Assembly (NCBI GenBank): GCA_003117195.1
Contig: BDSI01000023.1
Coordinates: 124,001 to 188,000 of the forward strand
DNA length: 64,000 nt
Direction of reading: 5' to 3'
From: Eudorina sp. 2006-703-Eu-15
Lineage: Eukaryota > Chlorophyta > Chlorophyceae > Chlamydomonadales > Volvocaceae
Part shown: positions 1 through 10,700 of the stretch, in pieces
How the letters are laid out: each line of letters begins with the position of its first letter
Numbering within the stretch: the first letter of the stretch is position 1
Made by a program: the position numbers and the translations under genes
Notes under the pieces: model-generated
What the model was told of the DNA's origin: nothing
The model's input: the letters and a program-made list of their open reading frames with translations, nothing else
Databases searched by the model: none

Positions 1-2880
1 TCGCCTACGCCCGTGCCGCCGCGGCGGTCCAGGGCTGCGCCTTCCGCATCACCGGCGACATGCCTGACGCCTTTCTGGTGCAGCACCTGCCCTTCGTCAA
101 CTCCAGCTGCGCCCGGATCATCCTGCAGCTCGCGCAGTCCAGTGAGGGCCTTGCGGACTCCGTCGCGGGCAGCAGCGGAGGCGGGTCGGGCGGCCGCAGC
201 TACGGGGCCTCCGGAACCAGCAGCCCTGGTGGCAGCAGCAGCAGCAACAGCAGGAGCGGGTGGGGTTCCCCGGGGCCGCATTCGCGGGAGGCGCTGCCTG
301 GGAGCCACTCGGGTCCGGGTGCGGCAGCTGGTCTAGTGCAGGTGGGCGGCAGGGGCGCGACCTGTGATCGGCTGGAGCTGTTCCGACGGGATCTGCCGGT
401 GCGGGATAGCGACGGCGCGCTGCGGCCAGCCAGCGCGGGCGCGGCGTCCCGGCGGCGGCTGACCAAGCTGCACGGTGTGGGCCCCAGCACGGCCAAGCTG
501 TGAGACATGAGAGGGTGGGGGCAGTCGAGGTGGTCGGGGTCTGCGTGCGGTGACTCGGCTGTGGGGGTGCCAGGGATATGGGGGACCGGGCGCAGCTGCG
601 GCGTGGCAGATGCGTCGAAAGCGCTGGGTTTACATTGCGAGAGAAGTGTGCTGCGCCACCATACAGCAGTCGTGACATCGCAGCTCTTCATCGCCCTCAA
701 CTCCCCCTCCCCCGGCGACGTCTCTGCACCCTCACGTACCCCAACGGCCTGCGCTCCATGTGTCGACCAGCTCCCTATACCCCAACCGCCTGGTGCCCCC
801 ATCCCCACCAGCGATGCTGCTCCTCAGTTCCCTTTTAACAAAACCCTACATGATCTCCCCTATTGCTCTCCATCCCGCTGCTGGTGCGCCTATCTGATGC
901 TGTTATTGGTGGTCAGCTGGTACGACAAGGGCTGTCGAAGTTTGGACGACGCGCTCCGAATGGTACGGTCGGGGCAGCTGCAGCCGCCGTCCGCCGCCGT
1001 TGCCTGGGCCCTGGAGCACCACGAGCACCTCACCGCCGACGTGGGGCCGGCAGAGGTGGGGGAGATGACCGCGGCGGTGGAGGCCGCGCTGGCAGCGGCC
1101 ACGCCCCTTGCTTCGGGCTGGGCGGTGCAGGTGGTGGGCGGTGGGCGGCGGGGCCGGGCCTCCCACGACGTTGACCTGATGGTGTCCCACCCCGACGTCT
1201 GGGACCAGGGCGACATGGCGGACCACGTGGAGGCGTGCGTGGAGTGGCTGGTGCGGGCAGGTAGGCGGCGGGGCGCCGAGGGGCGAGATGGGCCGAGTGC
1301 AGGGGGTGGGGGCAGTGTGGCGGGGAGGCGCAGTTACGTACGGTACCTGCAAGCTCGGAACTCGGACCCGAGTGTCCGGCGGGTCAGTCCTCCAGGGGCG
1401 CATCCACCGCCCGTCCACCGGGGGACGGACGGCGCCGCACAGTCCCCTCCCCCCGCTGTTTGAACATGTCTACAAATTTCCTATACCCTCCTCCCGCTGT
1501 TTTGAATATGTCTACAAATTTCCTATACCCTCCCCCCGCTACGTTCCGGGTGTCCTGTGCGGGACACCCGCCCGCTGGGTGCCCGTGGCCTGTGTGTGTG
1601 GGTGACCAACTTGACCTCCCCCGGCATCCGGGGTTGTACGGTATGATGCAGTCCTTGGCGGAATTGTGGTGCGCTCGATGGCCCTGGGCCCCTCCGTACT
1701 CACGGGCCCTCCCTGCCATCGCCCACTTGCCCACACTCCTCCCCAACCACAACCCCAACCACCAGGCCACCTGCTGCCCACGGAGGGCAATTGCAGCCGC
1801 AAGCACATCACGCGCATGGACGACTTCAGGAAGCAGCTCCCCAAGGCTTTGTCTGGCACTGCAGAGGAGCCGCCCGGCAAGCTCAGGGCCAGGAGCATAT
1901 CAGACGGGTGGGTGGCACTCTGGATCCGCCCGCGAGCGAAAGCGGCAGTCTGCGCCCCGCATGGTTGCTGCTTGTCGCCGTGACGGCACCAAGATGCAAG
2001 GAAGTATTCTGGGAAGTGTTTTGAGGAGTTGCGATACCATGACTCCATGAGCGGTTTTTGTTGTCCGGATTCCCCTTTTGGAACGCAACGCGCCGTCCGG
2101 CGGTCCGGCAGGCTGCACTACCTGTTCGGTGTGTTCCGCACGCGGGGCGGCCAGCTGCGGCGGCTGGACCTGATCTTCGCGTGCTGGCCCTGGCGGCCGC
2201 ACGCGGTGCTGGGCTGGAGCGGCTCCACCCAGTTCCTGAGGCTTCTCAACCAGCACGCGGCGCAGAGGGGGCTCCGCCGGACCAACCACGGCCTGTACAG
2301 CCTGGCCAGTAAGTGCAGGGGGCCAACGACCGTGGGAGTGCAGGGGGTGGGGCACGATCTTGGGAGTGCAGGGGCACCGTATAGGAATGTGGTGGAGGGG
2401 TGGTATACGGCATTATGGTGCTGGGGGGTATGCGAAATTGCGAGGGGAGGAAAAGTGAGAGGAGGAACGCGGTTTTCAATGGAGTGGAGTTGAAAGGTGA
2501 ACCCAAGGGGGAAGGGTACAACGCAGGTGTGCTGCGGCCGAGCTGCCCTGGGGGGATGTTCTCCTGCATCACATAGGGATTGGGGCGAGGTGCGTAGGTC
2601 AGCAGCAAACGCGTGTCAGCCACCCTCCTTCCCCGCAACGCAACCCAGATCGCTGTGCACCGCAGCACCCGCGCCCATGTCGTTTGATCCGCGAACCAGC
2701 CGCTGCCGCTCGTGCCACTGCGTGCCGCATTAAAGGCGTTGGCGACCCTCGCCCCCCCCCGCCGTCGCTGATGTTGCTGCGGCAGCTCGGCAGCCCGTGG
2801 CGGGCATCCGGGATGAGGCGGGAATTTTTGAGGCGCTCGGGCTGCCGTACAGGGAGCCTCAAGATAGGCAGTGTCCCTGA
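1..2880 (+). CDS. Family X DNA polymerase, Pol mu/TdT-like (5' end outside window)
   Basis: Template-dependent or terminal-transferase-type gap-filling polymerase, expected to act in the nucleus in base excision repair or end joining. The model joins exons 1-499, 917-1260, 1766-1907, 2112-2308 and 2786-2880; all phases agree. Exon 1 opens inside the 8-kDa lyase-type domain (LPFVNSSCARIILQL), has a Ser/Gly-rich insert, and ends in the helix-hairpin-helix LTKLHGVGPSTAK. Exon 2 carries the palm motif GGGRRG followed by HDVDL, giving two metal-binding Asp. Exon 4 carries the third Asp (RRLDLI) and GWSGSTQF. The last exon ends in FEALGLPYREP, the usual family C-terminus. HDVD and GW are Pol mu/TdT signatures; Pol beta and lambda have GDVD/GDMD and YF. 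The first nucleotide is already coding, so any BRCT domain would lie upstream. The last intron's acceptor is the least certain junction because an alternative start near 2750 keeps the frame. Confidence 0.88.
1454..1540 (+). repeat. Tandem pair of the dispersed intronic element
   Basis: Two consecutive copies of a unit of about 40 bp, each containing ATGTCTACAAATTTCCTATA followed by a C-rich tail, lie in the second visible intron (1261-1765) of the polymerase gene. Related single copies occur in introns of the kinase, PRMT5 and coiled-coil genes. Confidence 0.8.
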
Positions 2881-3439
2881 AGCCGAGGATCGTGGTGGAG
2901 CGGTGATGAGGGGGCTGCGCTGGGGCCGGAGGCGCCAGGGAAGGGAATGTGCCCAACACGGGATTTGGCCCTGGGCGCAGCGAGGTGGGCCGCATGAAAT
3001 AGGCCAAGGGCTGCCACCTTTGGAAGGTGACAGCCAAGCACGTGGCTGTGTCTTATGAACCGGCGTGTGACAGTTCAAGAGGTTGCGACCCACGGGACCG
3101 GGAAATCGGTTGTAAGTAGCGACCAGTTCTGCTCAGGGCCATGATTGCCGCTGGCGAAGGCTGATGATATTATCCCCAAGAGAAATGCATGTCGCAGTTT
3201 CGCTTAGATGTTTCTTGTTCGTCACACTTAGTCATGTTGACATCGGCGAAATTGTGGCCCCACGATGGATCTGTTGCAACCGGCAACCGACAGGACGATG
3301 GGACTCGACTTTGGTGCTTACAATAGTCGTGAACTTTCGACAGAGGATTCCTTGTGCACATTCGGAGCAGTGTTGCTGCGCTTGTTCTTTGGACTGTGTG
3401 GAGAGACGCTTTGCCGAACCTTGCCTAACTCTTGACATT
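2881..3439. other. Intergenic: polymerase 3' UTR and fibrillin promoter
   Basis: No gene is recognised here. The left part is the polymerase 3' UTR ending at a TGTAA signal. The right part is less GC-rich and should hold the 5' UTR and promoter of the fibrillin gene. The open frame running into 3440 from upstream is read as 5' UTR because the transit-peptide-like sequence begins at the ATG at 3440. Confidence 0.5.
3111..3115 (+). terminator. TGTAA polyadenylation signal of the polymerase gene
   Basis: TGTAA, the chlorophyte polyadenylation hexamer core, lies 231 bp after the polymerase stop codon and before the next gene. Confidence 0.55.
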
Positions 3440-6400
3440 ATGGCCTTGCAGCGCCGACCCACTGCATTAGGCTTTAGTCCAAAAAGTACGAGTCATGTGC
3501 TTGTATTAGGTAGGGGAGCGCGCTTACGAGTATCTGCATCAGCGAAAACAGCGAAGACAGCGACCGGAAAGCTTTCCGTGCTAGAGGTAAGCTTGGGGAC
3601 GCCTTGAGTTTGCATTAATAGCTACCGGCTCTTTGGATTCCTTCTGACGGCGTACATACACTCGCGCAAAGCCATGCAAGCAATTATTGCAGAACCAACT
3701 TCCATGAAACGCTCGCTCGCAACATAAATGACACCGCAGTAATTAATGCATTGCAGCAACGAATGCTTTCCTTTCTTCAAGCTTGTTTACACGATGTGCA
3801 TACATGCGCGGTTTGTGACCTGTGTACCGTATCAAGCATGCCTTGTGGCGCATCCTTGCACCCCGCCTGGCTGCGGCTACCTGCACTCCTCCCGCTGCGC
3901 CCATCACCCGAACAGCACTGAGCCAAGCAACCATCATGCAATCACGCAACCTTGCTCACTTCTTCACATACAACTCGCAGCCACCCAGTTATCTCCCATA
4001 ATCATCGCGCCCCACACGCATTGCTGGCTGACCTTGGGAGCCCCTCCGTTCACCACCAACAAACATGCACCCCTGTCGGCCGCTTCCCTGGAGCACACAG
4101 CGCCAGCAAACCGAACAGGCTGTCCTCTCGGCCCTCAATGGCGCCCGCGGCCGCGGCAAGGACGGCTTGGACGCGGAGCAGCTGGAGCAGCTCACGGGCG
4201 CCGTCGCCGCGCTGGAGGCCGACGGCGGCGTGGCTGACCCGACCACTCTGCCCTCCCTGGACGGCCGCTGGCGGCTGCTGTACACCTCCCGCCCCGGCTC
4301 CGCCTCGCCCATCCAGCGCACCTTCACGGGCGTGGAGGCGTTCAGCATCTTCCAGGAGGTCGAGCTGCAGCCCTCGGGGGGGTCAGACCGGGCGGGAGAG
4401 GAGGAGGAGGAGGGGGGTGGTGCGCGTGTGAGCAACGTGGTGGAGTTCGGCGCCCTGGGCTTCCTCAAGGTGCGGCCGGGGCGAGTGCGGGCGAGGTGGG
4501 GCGACACAAGCGGGGAAGTGGGAAACTGGCGTGCGGGGAAGGGGTGGGGTCGGGGGTCGGGGGGCTATCGGCTGTCAGGAAACGGCCGGACAGGATGACC
4601 CATTCCGGGAGCGGAGGAAGGTCTGGCCTCTGGCGGCGGTGAGCAGCAAGTCATGGACCGGGCCCCGGACACCTGTGCACTGCAATGGGGGCCTTGGTGG
4701 TTGAGGAGTGGCTGGCACAGAGCTCATCTGCGCCCCGTTGCGCAGCGGCGGCGTTCTTTCCCTCATGGCGGCATTCCCTCATCCGCCCGAGCGCTTCCCC
4801 TCCCTCGAGTGCTCACTCGCCCTCCCGTCCCCCTTCGCCCCACATCCCTATTCCGCTCTCCTCTCCTCTCCCCCTGGGTGTGTCTGGGCTGTTTTTCTTA
4901 TTATCCTCCCCCCCCTTTCTCCCCCTCTGCCCCTTCTCTGCCCCCGCTCTTGCCCGCTCTGCCCCCTCTCCGGCAGGTGGAGGCCCAGGCCAGCACCAAC
5001 TCCCGGCCGCTGCCCGGCTTCACGCCGCGCCAGGGCGAGGGCCTGCCGCTGTTCGGCAAGTCCTTCAACTACCCAGCCTCCCGCCCCAACAGCCGCATCG
5101 ACTTCCAGTTTGACCGGGCGGCCTTCAACTTCCGCTTCCTGCCCTTCAAACTGCCCTACCCGGTGCCCTTCCGGCTGCTAGGCGATGAGCGCAAGGTACG
5201 ACAGATGGATGAATGAACGTTACAGCGGACCCCAAAGGGATCACCGGTGTATACCAGGGCAAGCCCCAGCAGGCCCCACCGCCTGGATGGATGTAATATG
5301 TACGATTAACCTAAACGAGTGCGCCGCCGCCGCGGCAGCGAGCTCTTGTCACGCGATCATTGTTTATGGACGGGAGAGGGACTGGCGTCGGGTGCGGTCC
5401 AGCAGCAACAGCTATCGGAGGAAGGCGGTCCAGGAAGAGATGGTACATTCGTACATGGGCACCATGAAGTGACTGCTGTGGCCAGCGTCCGCTCCCACAC
5501 CACCCCCCACCTTCTGGCCGGCTGGCGTGGGTAGGCAAAGCGTAGCAGACTCCGCGGGAGCTGATCCAGCAACGAAGCCGGCAGCTGGGTGTGTCCGGCA
5601 CGGTCCCCTCACCTGGTACGGCACTGGACGAGCGATCGTCTCAACGGGTGGCTGTCATGGCTGTCTGCCTTTCCCGGCTCTGGCAGTTAGAGGTCCTGTC
5701 TCGGACGGTTGCGCCACCCCCCTCCTGGGTCTCGGACGGTTGCGCCACCCCCCTCCTGGGTCCCGGCGCTGCTCTCAGGGTTGGCTAGACGTCACTTACA
5801 TGAACACGGACGGCACGTTCCGGCTGAGCCGAGGCAACAAGGGCACGCTGTTCGTGCTGGTCAAGGTGGGTCCGGGGGGACCCCCGCCGGAGGGCGGCGC
5901 GAGGGGGAGAGGAGGCGGGGGCCGACGACGACGAGAGGGGGGTGCAGTGCAGTGAGAGACGGAAGCGGAGGGGAGCGCAGAAACTCGCCGCAGAGCGGCC
6001 GCAGGAGGGCTGCCTGCCGTACGAGGCGATCGCAGTGACGGGTGGGGTTGAACCGAGCCGAACCGCCTCGCACCGACGTGCTGACTGACACCGCCAGACC
6101 TGAACCGCCTCTCCTCAGGACGTGCCCATCAAGCAGCGGCTGGCGGAGGCAATCGCCCGCCAGGATGATGAGCTGGTGAGGCTGGCTGGCTGGGTAGCCA
6201 TGTGTGTTGGACTTATGGATTGTGCGTACCTTATGGGTTGTGTTTGCTTTGCTCCGCTTTGTTTTGCTTTGCTTTGCTTTGGTTTGCATTCGTTTGCTTT
6301 GCTTTGGCTTTGCTTTTCCGACATGGGAGCGCCGATTACAGTTGTGACGTAGGCGCCACGTAGGCGCCCTGTCACGCACGGCAGCGCAGGACACACGAAG

Positions 6401-7325
6401 CACGTTCCGCCACATGCACGTGCGAGGTGTGCAATAGACGATAACCACTTTGCACAGTGGGGGCTCCCAAGTATCTACTGTCGCCCGACGGCCGACCGAA
6501 GCTCCGCCCTGTCACGCACGGCTGCCCCGCACTTGTCTTCCCCACCACCACCACGACGACAACCCGAGCGCCCCTCCCCGCACCGCCGACCGCCGCACCG
6601 CTCCCCGCCGCGCAGGTGATGGCGCTGGTAGGCCTTATGGAGCAGGACAACCCCACCACCGCCCCTGCTCGCAGCCCCCTGGCCTCGGGCCGGTGGCGGC
6701 TGGTGTGGTCGCAGCAGGCGGAGTCCGCCTCCGCGCTCCAGAAGTGGGGCAGCCGCCAGGCGGACAGCTTCCAGGAGATCGACGGCGAGGGCGGGTCGGC
6801 GGCCAACGTGGTGCAGCTCAGCGACTGGGCGCAGATCCGCGCCAACGCCCGGGTGGAGCCCGCCACGGACAGCCGCACGACCGTGGACATCACGGATGCG
6901 GGGGTGAGCTGGGCAGGCGGGTGCGGGCTAGGCGGGGCGCGTGGGTGCTGTCCCGGTTGGGTCGGAGGGGAAGGTACGCCCTGGGGGGCTTGCACTGCAA
7001 TGGGGTGGGTGGCTGCGGTGAGGTGGGGCGGTGTTTGGGCGGGGGGTTCTGTGCGGGGGTGTGGTGTGTTGTGAAGTGAGGGCTTGGGGGGCTGAGTGAA
7101 TCGACTGAAGACGCTGATGGGAATCTGCTATGCCCTGTGTCCGCACCCGTCCCTTTCCCGCCTGTCTTCATGCAGTTTTACCTGGGACCCCTGCGGCTGC
7201 CGGTGCCGGCTGGGGGGCGCAAAGGCGACACGCCGGGTTTCATTGACTGGCTGTACCTAGACGAGGATTTGCGCATAACGCGCGGCTCGAAAGGCAGCCT
7301 CTTCATCCACCGGCGAGAGGCCTAA
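3440..7325 (+). CDS. Plastid lipid-associated protein (fibrillin) with two PAP domains
   Basis: Plastid fibrillin, a structural or lipid-binding protein of plastoglobules and thylakoids. Exons 3440-3586, 4101-4469, 4977-5195, 5779-5865, 6119-6175, 6616-6903 and 7176-7325 join in phase 0 throughout and give 438 aa. Residues 1-49 are rich in Arg, Ser, Ala and Thr with no acidic residue until the end, as expected of a chloroplast transit peptide. The first PAP_fibrillin domain starts near residue 50 and contains GRWRLLYTS, SPIQRTFTGV and GWLDVTYM...LSRGNKGTLFVL. After the linker DVPIKQRL the second domain contains GRWRLVWSQQ and ends with DWLYLDEDLRITRGSKGSLF. This two-domain layout and length fit the plant fibrillin type of Arabidopsis At1g51110 (PAP12/FBN10), an assignment made from memory. 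Exon 2 could begin at 4107 instead of 4101. Confidence 0.9.
5697..5763 (+). repeat. 31-bp tandem duplication in a fibrillin intron
   Basis: A unit of about 31 bp beginning TCTCGGACGGTTGCGCCACC occurs twice head to tail just upstream of the acceptor at 5778. Confidence 0.85.
6239..6318 (+). repeat. TTTGC pentanucleotide microsatellite
   Basis: An imperfect run of TTTGC units with CTTTG-rich interruptions lies in the fibrillin intron 6176-6615. It is strikingly T-rich against the GC-rich surroundings. Confidence 0.85.
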
Positions 7326-7720
7326 TTCTGTGACATCTACGAGTGGGGCATAAATGATCCCCGCTGATGACGCATTGCTAACGGATTGGCTTTTTTGTCG
7401 TTAAAGCCAATGACCAACTGAATCAGCTTCATAGTCTGGGTGCGAACCATACGAAACAGAGCGCTTTCAAAATTATTCTTTTTTTGTCTATCTCGTGTAA
7501 ATCACCGATCTGGCCACGCTAACTTTGTCAAAGGTGTCTTATGGTAGAGATCGCCATCGCCGCGTGCGTATCTTGCTGGGCTTTAATTGACATTGCTCTT
7601 ATCAGATTTCATTGTCAGGCGTGGGGAAACTTCGTCGTGTGACGCACCCTGGAGACTCAGCTGCTTGACAGCGCACGCTGGGGGCTTTTTGCCGCCATAC
7701 ATGAAGCTCTGTAAGGGCTC
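7326..7720. other. Intergenic: fibrillin 3' UTR and kinase promoter
   Basis: No gene is seen in this 395-bp stretch. It is AT-richer than the coding flanks, holds the TGTAA signal at 7496, and leads into the kinase ATG at 7721. Confidence 0.5.
7496..7500 (+). terminator. TGTAA polyadenylation signal of the fibrillin gene
   Basis: TGTAA lies 171 bp after the fibrillin stop codon, in an AT-richer 3' UTR. Confidence 0.6.
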
Positions 7721-10700
7721 ATGGGAGGGTGTTTATCAAGCCAAAGCAAGGAACCGCAGCCCAGCCCAGCTCCGGCACCGACATCAACATCAACATCAGC
7801 GCAACCGCCGCAGCAACCACAGCAACCAGCGAAACCCGCTCCGCCTGAATCTCGGGCCTTCAGCGATAGTGTCGCTGCGTCGGAGCTCGCGGGCGCCTCG
7901 CCAGCGGTTAGGAACTCAAATGGCAATGTGGCCGGGGCGCCCACAGCGCAGCCCGCAGAGGAGCCGTGCGGCCCTTCAGCGGAACCCACTTTCGGAGCAT
8001 CACCAATAGGTTTTGCCGGTGGTGGCATCGCCCCTGCTGACAGCCTAGAGGTGTCCGAGGACGTGTCCCGAACCCTGGCAACGGGTGGCACGCTGCTCGC
8101 GCCGCCTGCCATACCCCCCGACCCCGCCCGGCCCGTCCCCACCACTGCGCTCGTCCATGCCGTCAACAGCTCCGAAACTGGCAGCTTCCAGAATCCAGAC
8201 GGCAGCTCCGTCACCCCCTCCAACGTGCAGCCCTCGGGCTTCCAATGCATGCCCGCATCCATACTGGCCAAGGAGGTGGCGCAGCTCTCCTGGGTTGGGC
8301 ACGGAGGTGCGTCCGAACTGGGTCAGGGCTACCGCGCGGTGGTACGAAACGGGAAGGGGCGGGAAGTAGGGGCGAAGGGCGGAGCGTGGGTAAATGCCTG
8401 TGCCGGTAAGGTTGAACGTGCCACGATCTGCGCGCGGCTGTGAGGCATGCGGGGTTCCAAGTGAAAAAGATGTGGGCAGTCTATCCCGATGATTCGATTT
8501 GGGCGCGGGTCCTGCAGGGTCCGCCTTTTGACCATGGGTTCTTGAGTCATCGCAGAGAAGAGCGGCGTAGGTCGGGCTCGGGAGGGAACAATAGCCTGAT
8601 CATGCGGCGGATGACTGCGCCGGTGTGGAGGGGCGCGAGACCGCTTACCCTGCATGTCCGCATGTCCCGGTGGGGTGAGCTCGGGGCGTGTCAGCGCAGG
8701 TGCATGCGGCTCCCCTCCCCGCTGACCACCCCTGTAGGGGGATGGGGGTGATGACGAGCGCGGGCTTGCACCACGTCATGTGGGTTACCCTGGGGGTGGC
8801 GGGAGGGCGTGGTGGCGGGAGGGCGTGGTGGCCAGATGCACTGACTGGCAAAGCCGAGCCCCGGCGGCGGCGTGCGGCGGCGGCGTGGGACTCCCGCACA
8901 GGGCCGCAGACAGGGCCGTCCCGGCCGTCCGGTTTCAGCTGCGCGACCCTGGCGGCCGATTGCTGCGTCCAGCGATGCTGATGTCATGTTTGTGCCGAGG
9001 AGGGGGTGGCGGGGGGAAACGGTCTCGATGTGTTCGGGGGCGCTGCTATGGTGTAGCACGGCAGGACTGCGTCCAACCGGCAGCCGCAGCTCATAGCTGC
9101 ACCACCCGATACTGGACCTCTCGGAACCTGAAGACAGGCAGTGATGAGTAATGCGGAGCTGAGGGAAGCTGAACTGGCGCCCAACCCGGTCGACGGCCTT
9201 GCGCCTGCTGATCGTCGTCCCACCGGCCCCTAACCCCCATCCCGCCCCCAGGGCTGGGGTTACACCGTAAATGCCATATCATTCAATGATATCTTTCTGT
9301 AAGGGTTTCACAGTTAGCCACGCCTGGTGTCCCCACGTGGGCCCCACGTGGCGGCCTCGGTCGTACCACCGACACCCCCCGCCGTCGACCCGCCGCTCAT
9401 CGGCTCCCTCCGCAACGCATCTGTCGCTTCCCCGTCACCCCCCCCCCTTCCCCCGCCGCCGCCGCGGTACCGCGCCGTACCTCCTCCTCCCCCCCGCAGG
9501 CTACGGTGCCGTGTACAAGGGGGTGTGGCAGGGAGCCAATGTGGCCGTCAAGTTCACGGTGGCTGACTACATGGACTTCGCGGGGGCGTCGGCGCACGAG
9601 GCGGTGCTGTCCAAGATGCTGTCGCACCCCAACGTGGTGCAGGTGGGGTCCACGTGGGGGGGGGGGCGGGGGTGGCTGGGGGGCTGGGGTCCTCCAGGGC
9701 TGGGGCGAAGAGCAGCGGGTCCGCCCCGCACCACGTGCGCAGGCTTGCGGTGGCCCCTCGGGGCGCTTGCGAAGGCCGAATAACCAGCGGGATGCCGACG
9801 GCATTTTCTCGCGTTGGCCAGAGGAGGTGCCTTCCACCTTGCTTCCTCCTCCGGAGTCCGGACACAACGTCGCCGCCCCCGCCCCACGCCCCACGCCTCA
9901 CCCCCCCGAACCGCAATGCCCTGCACCCGCCCCTCCTGAAACCCGCACAGACGTTCGCCAGCCGCGTGGCCCTGCTGGACGAGGAGTTTCTGCGGTCCGT
10001 GTTCGACGGGGAGACCAACTTCCCCTCCCGGGAGCTGCCCGTGGACAGCTTCCGCTCGGGGGAGGGCTTCGGGTCGCCGTACGGCGTCAACACGTCGATG
10101 AAGTTCCGGGACGTGCTGACCCACATCGGGGCGCGGCCGGGGCACTACATCACCCAGATGATCATGGAGGTGTGGGGGGGCGCTGTCTTGGGCGGGAGGG
10201 GTGCGGGACCGGCGGGGGAGGGAGGGATTTAAAAAGAGAATAAAGGGGGGGAGCCCAGCTGGCGAGCAGGCGGCATATGTCGTTAGGGCGACAAGGGGAG
10301 CGGCCCAGAGGGCCACAAGAGGGAGAGGGAGAGAGAGAGGGGGGGGGAGTGGAGAGGACAGCCGGAGAATGGGGCGAATGGGGGCGGTGAGCGCACTTCG
10401 CACCTTGTGCGGTGGTCCTCTACTTCCTCCCGTGAACCCTCTTGACACCCCCTGAACCGCCCTCCCCGGCGCTCCCCTGCCCGTCGCGAACCCCCCTTTT
10501 TCCCTACCAATTTCCTGTTGTCCCCATTTTGCTGGAGATCTATGGTACTGTACTGTACTTTTGCTCTGGCAGCAGCGCAGCTTCAATCTGTCTACCCATT
10601 TCCGACACCCTCCCCTTTCGCTTCGCTTCGTGCCGTGCCCCCCTCTCCCTCCCCGCCGCCCGCATGTCTACCAATTTCCTATACCCTCCCCCCCTCCGTT

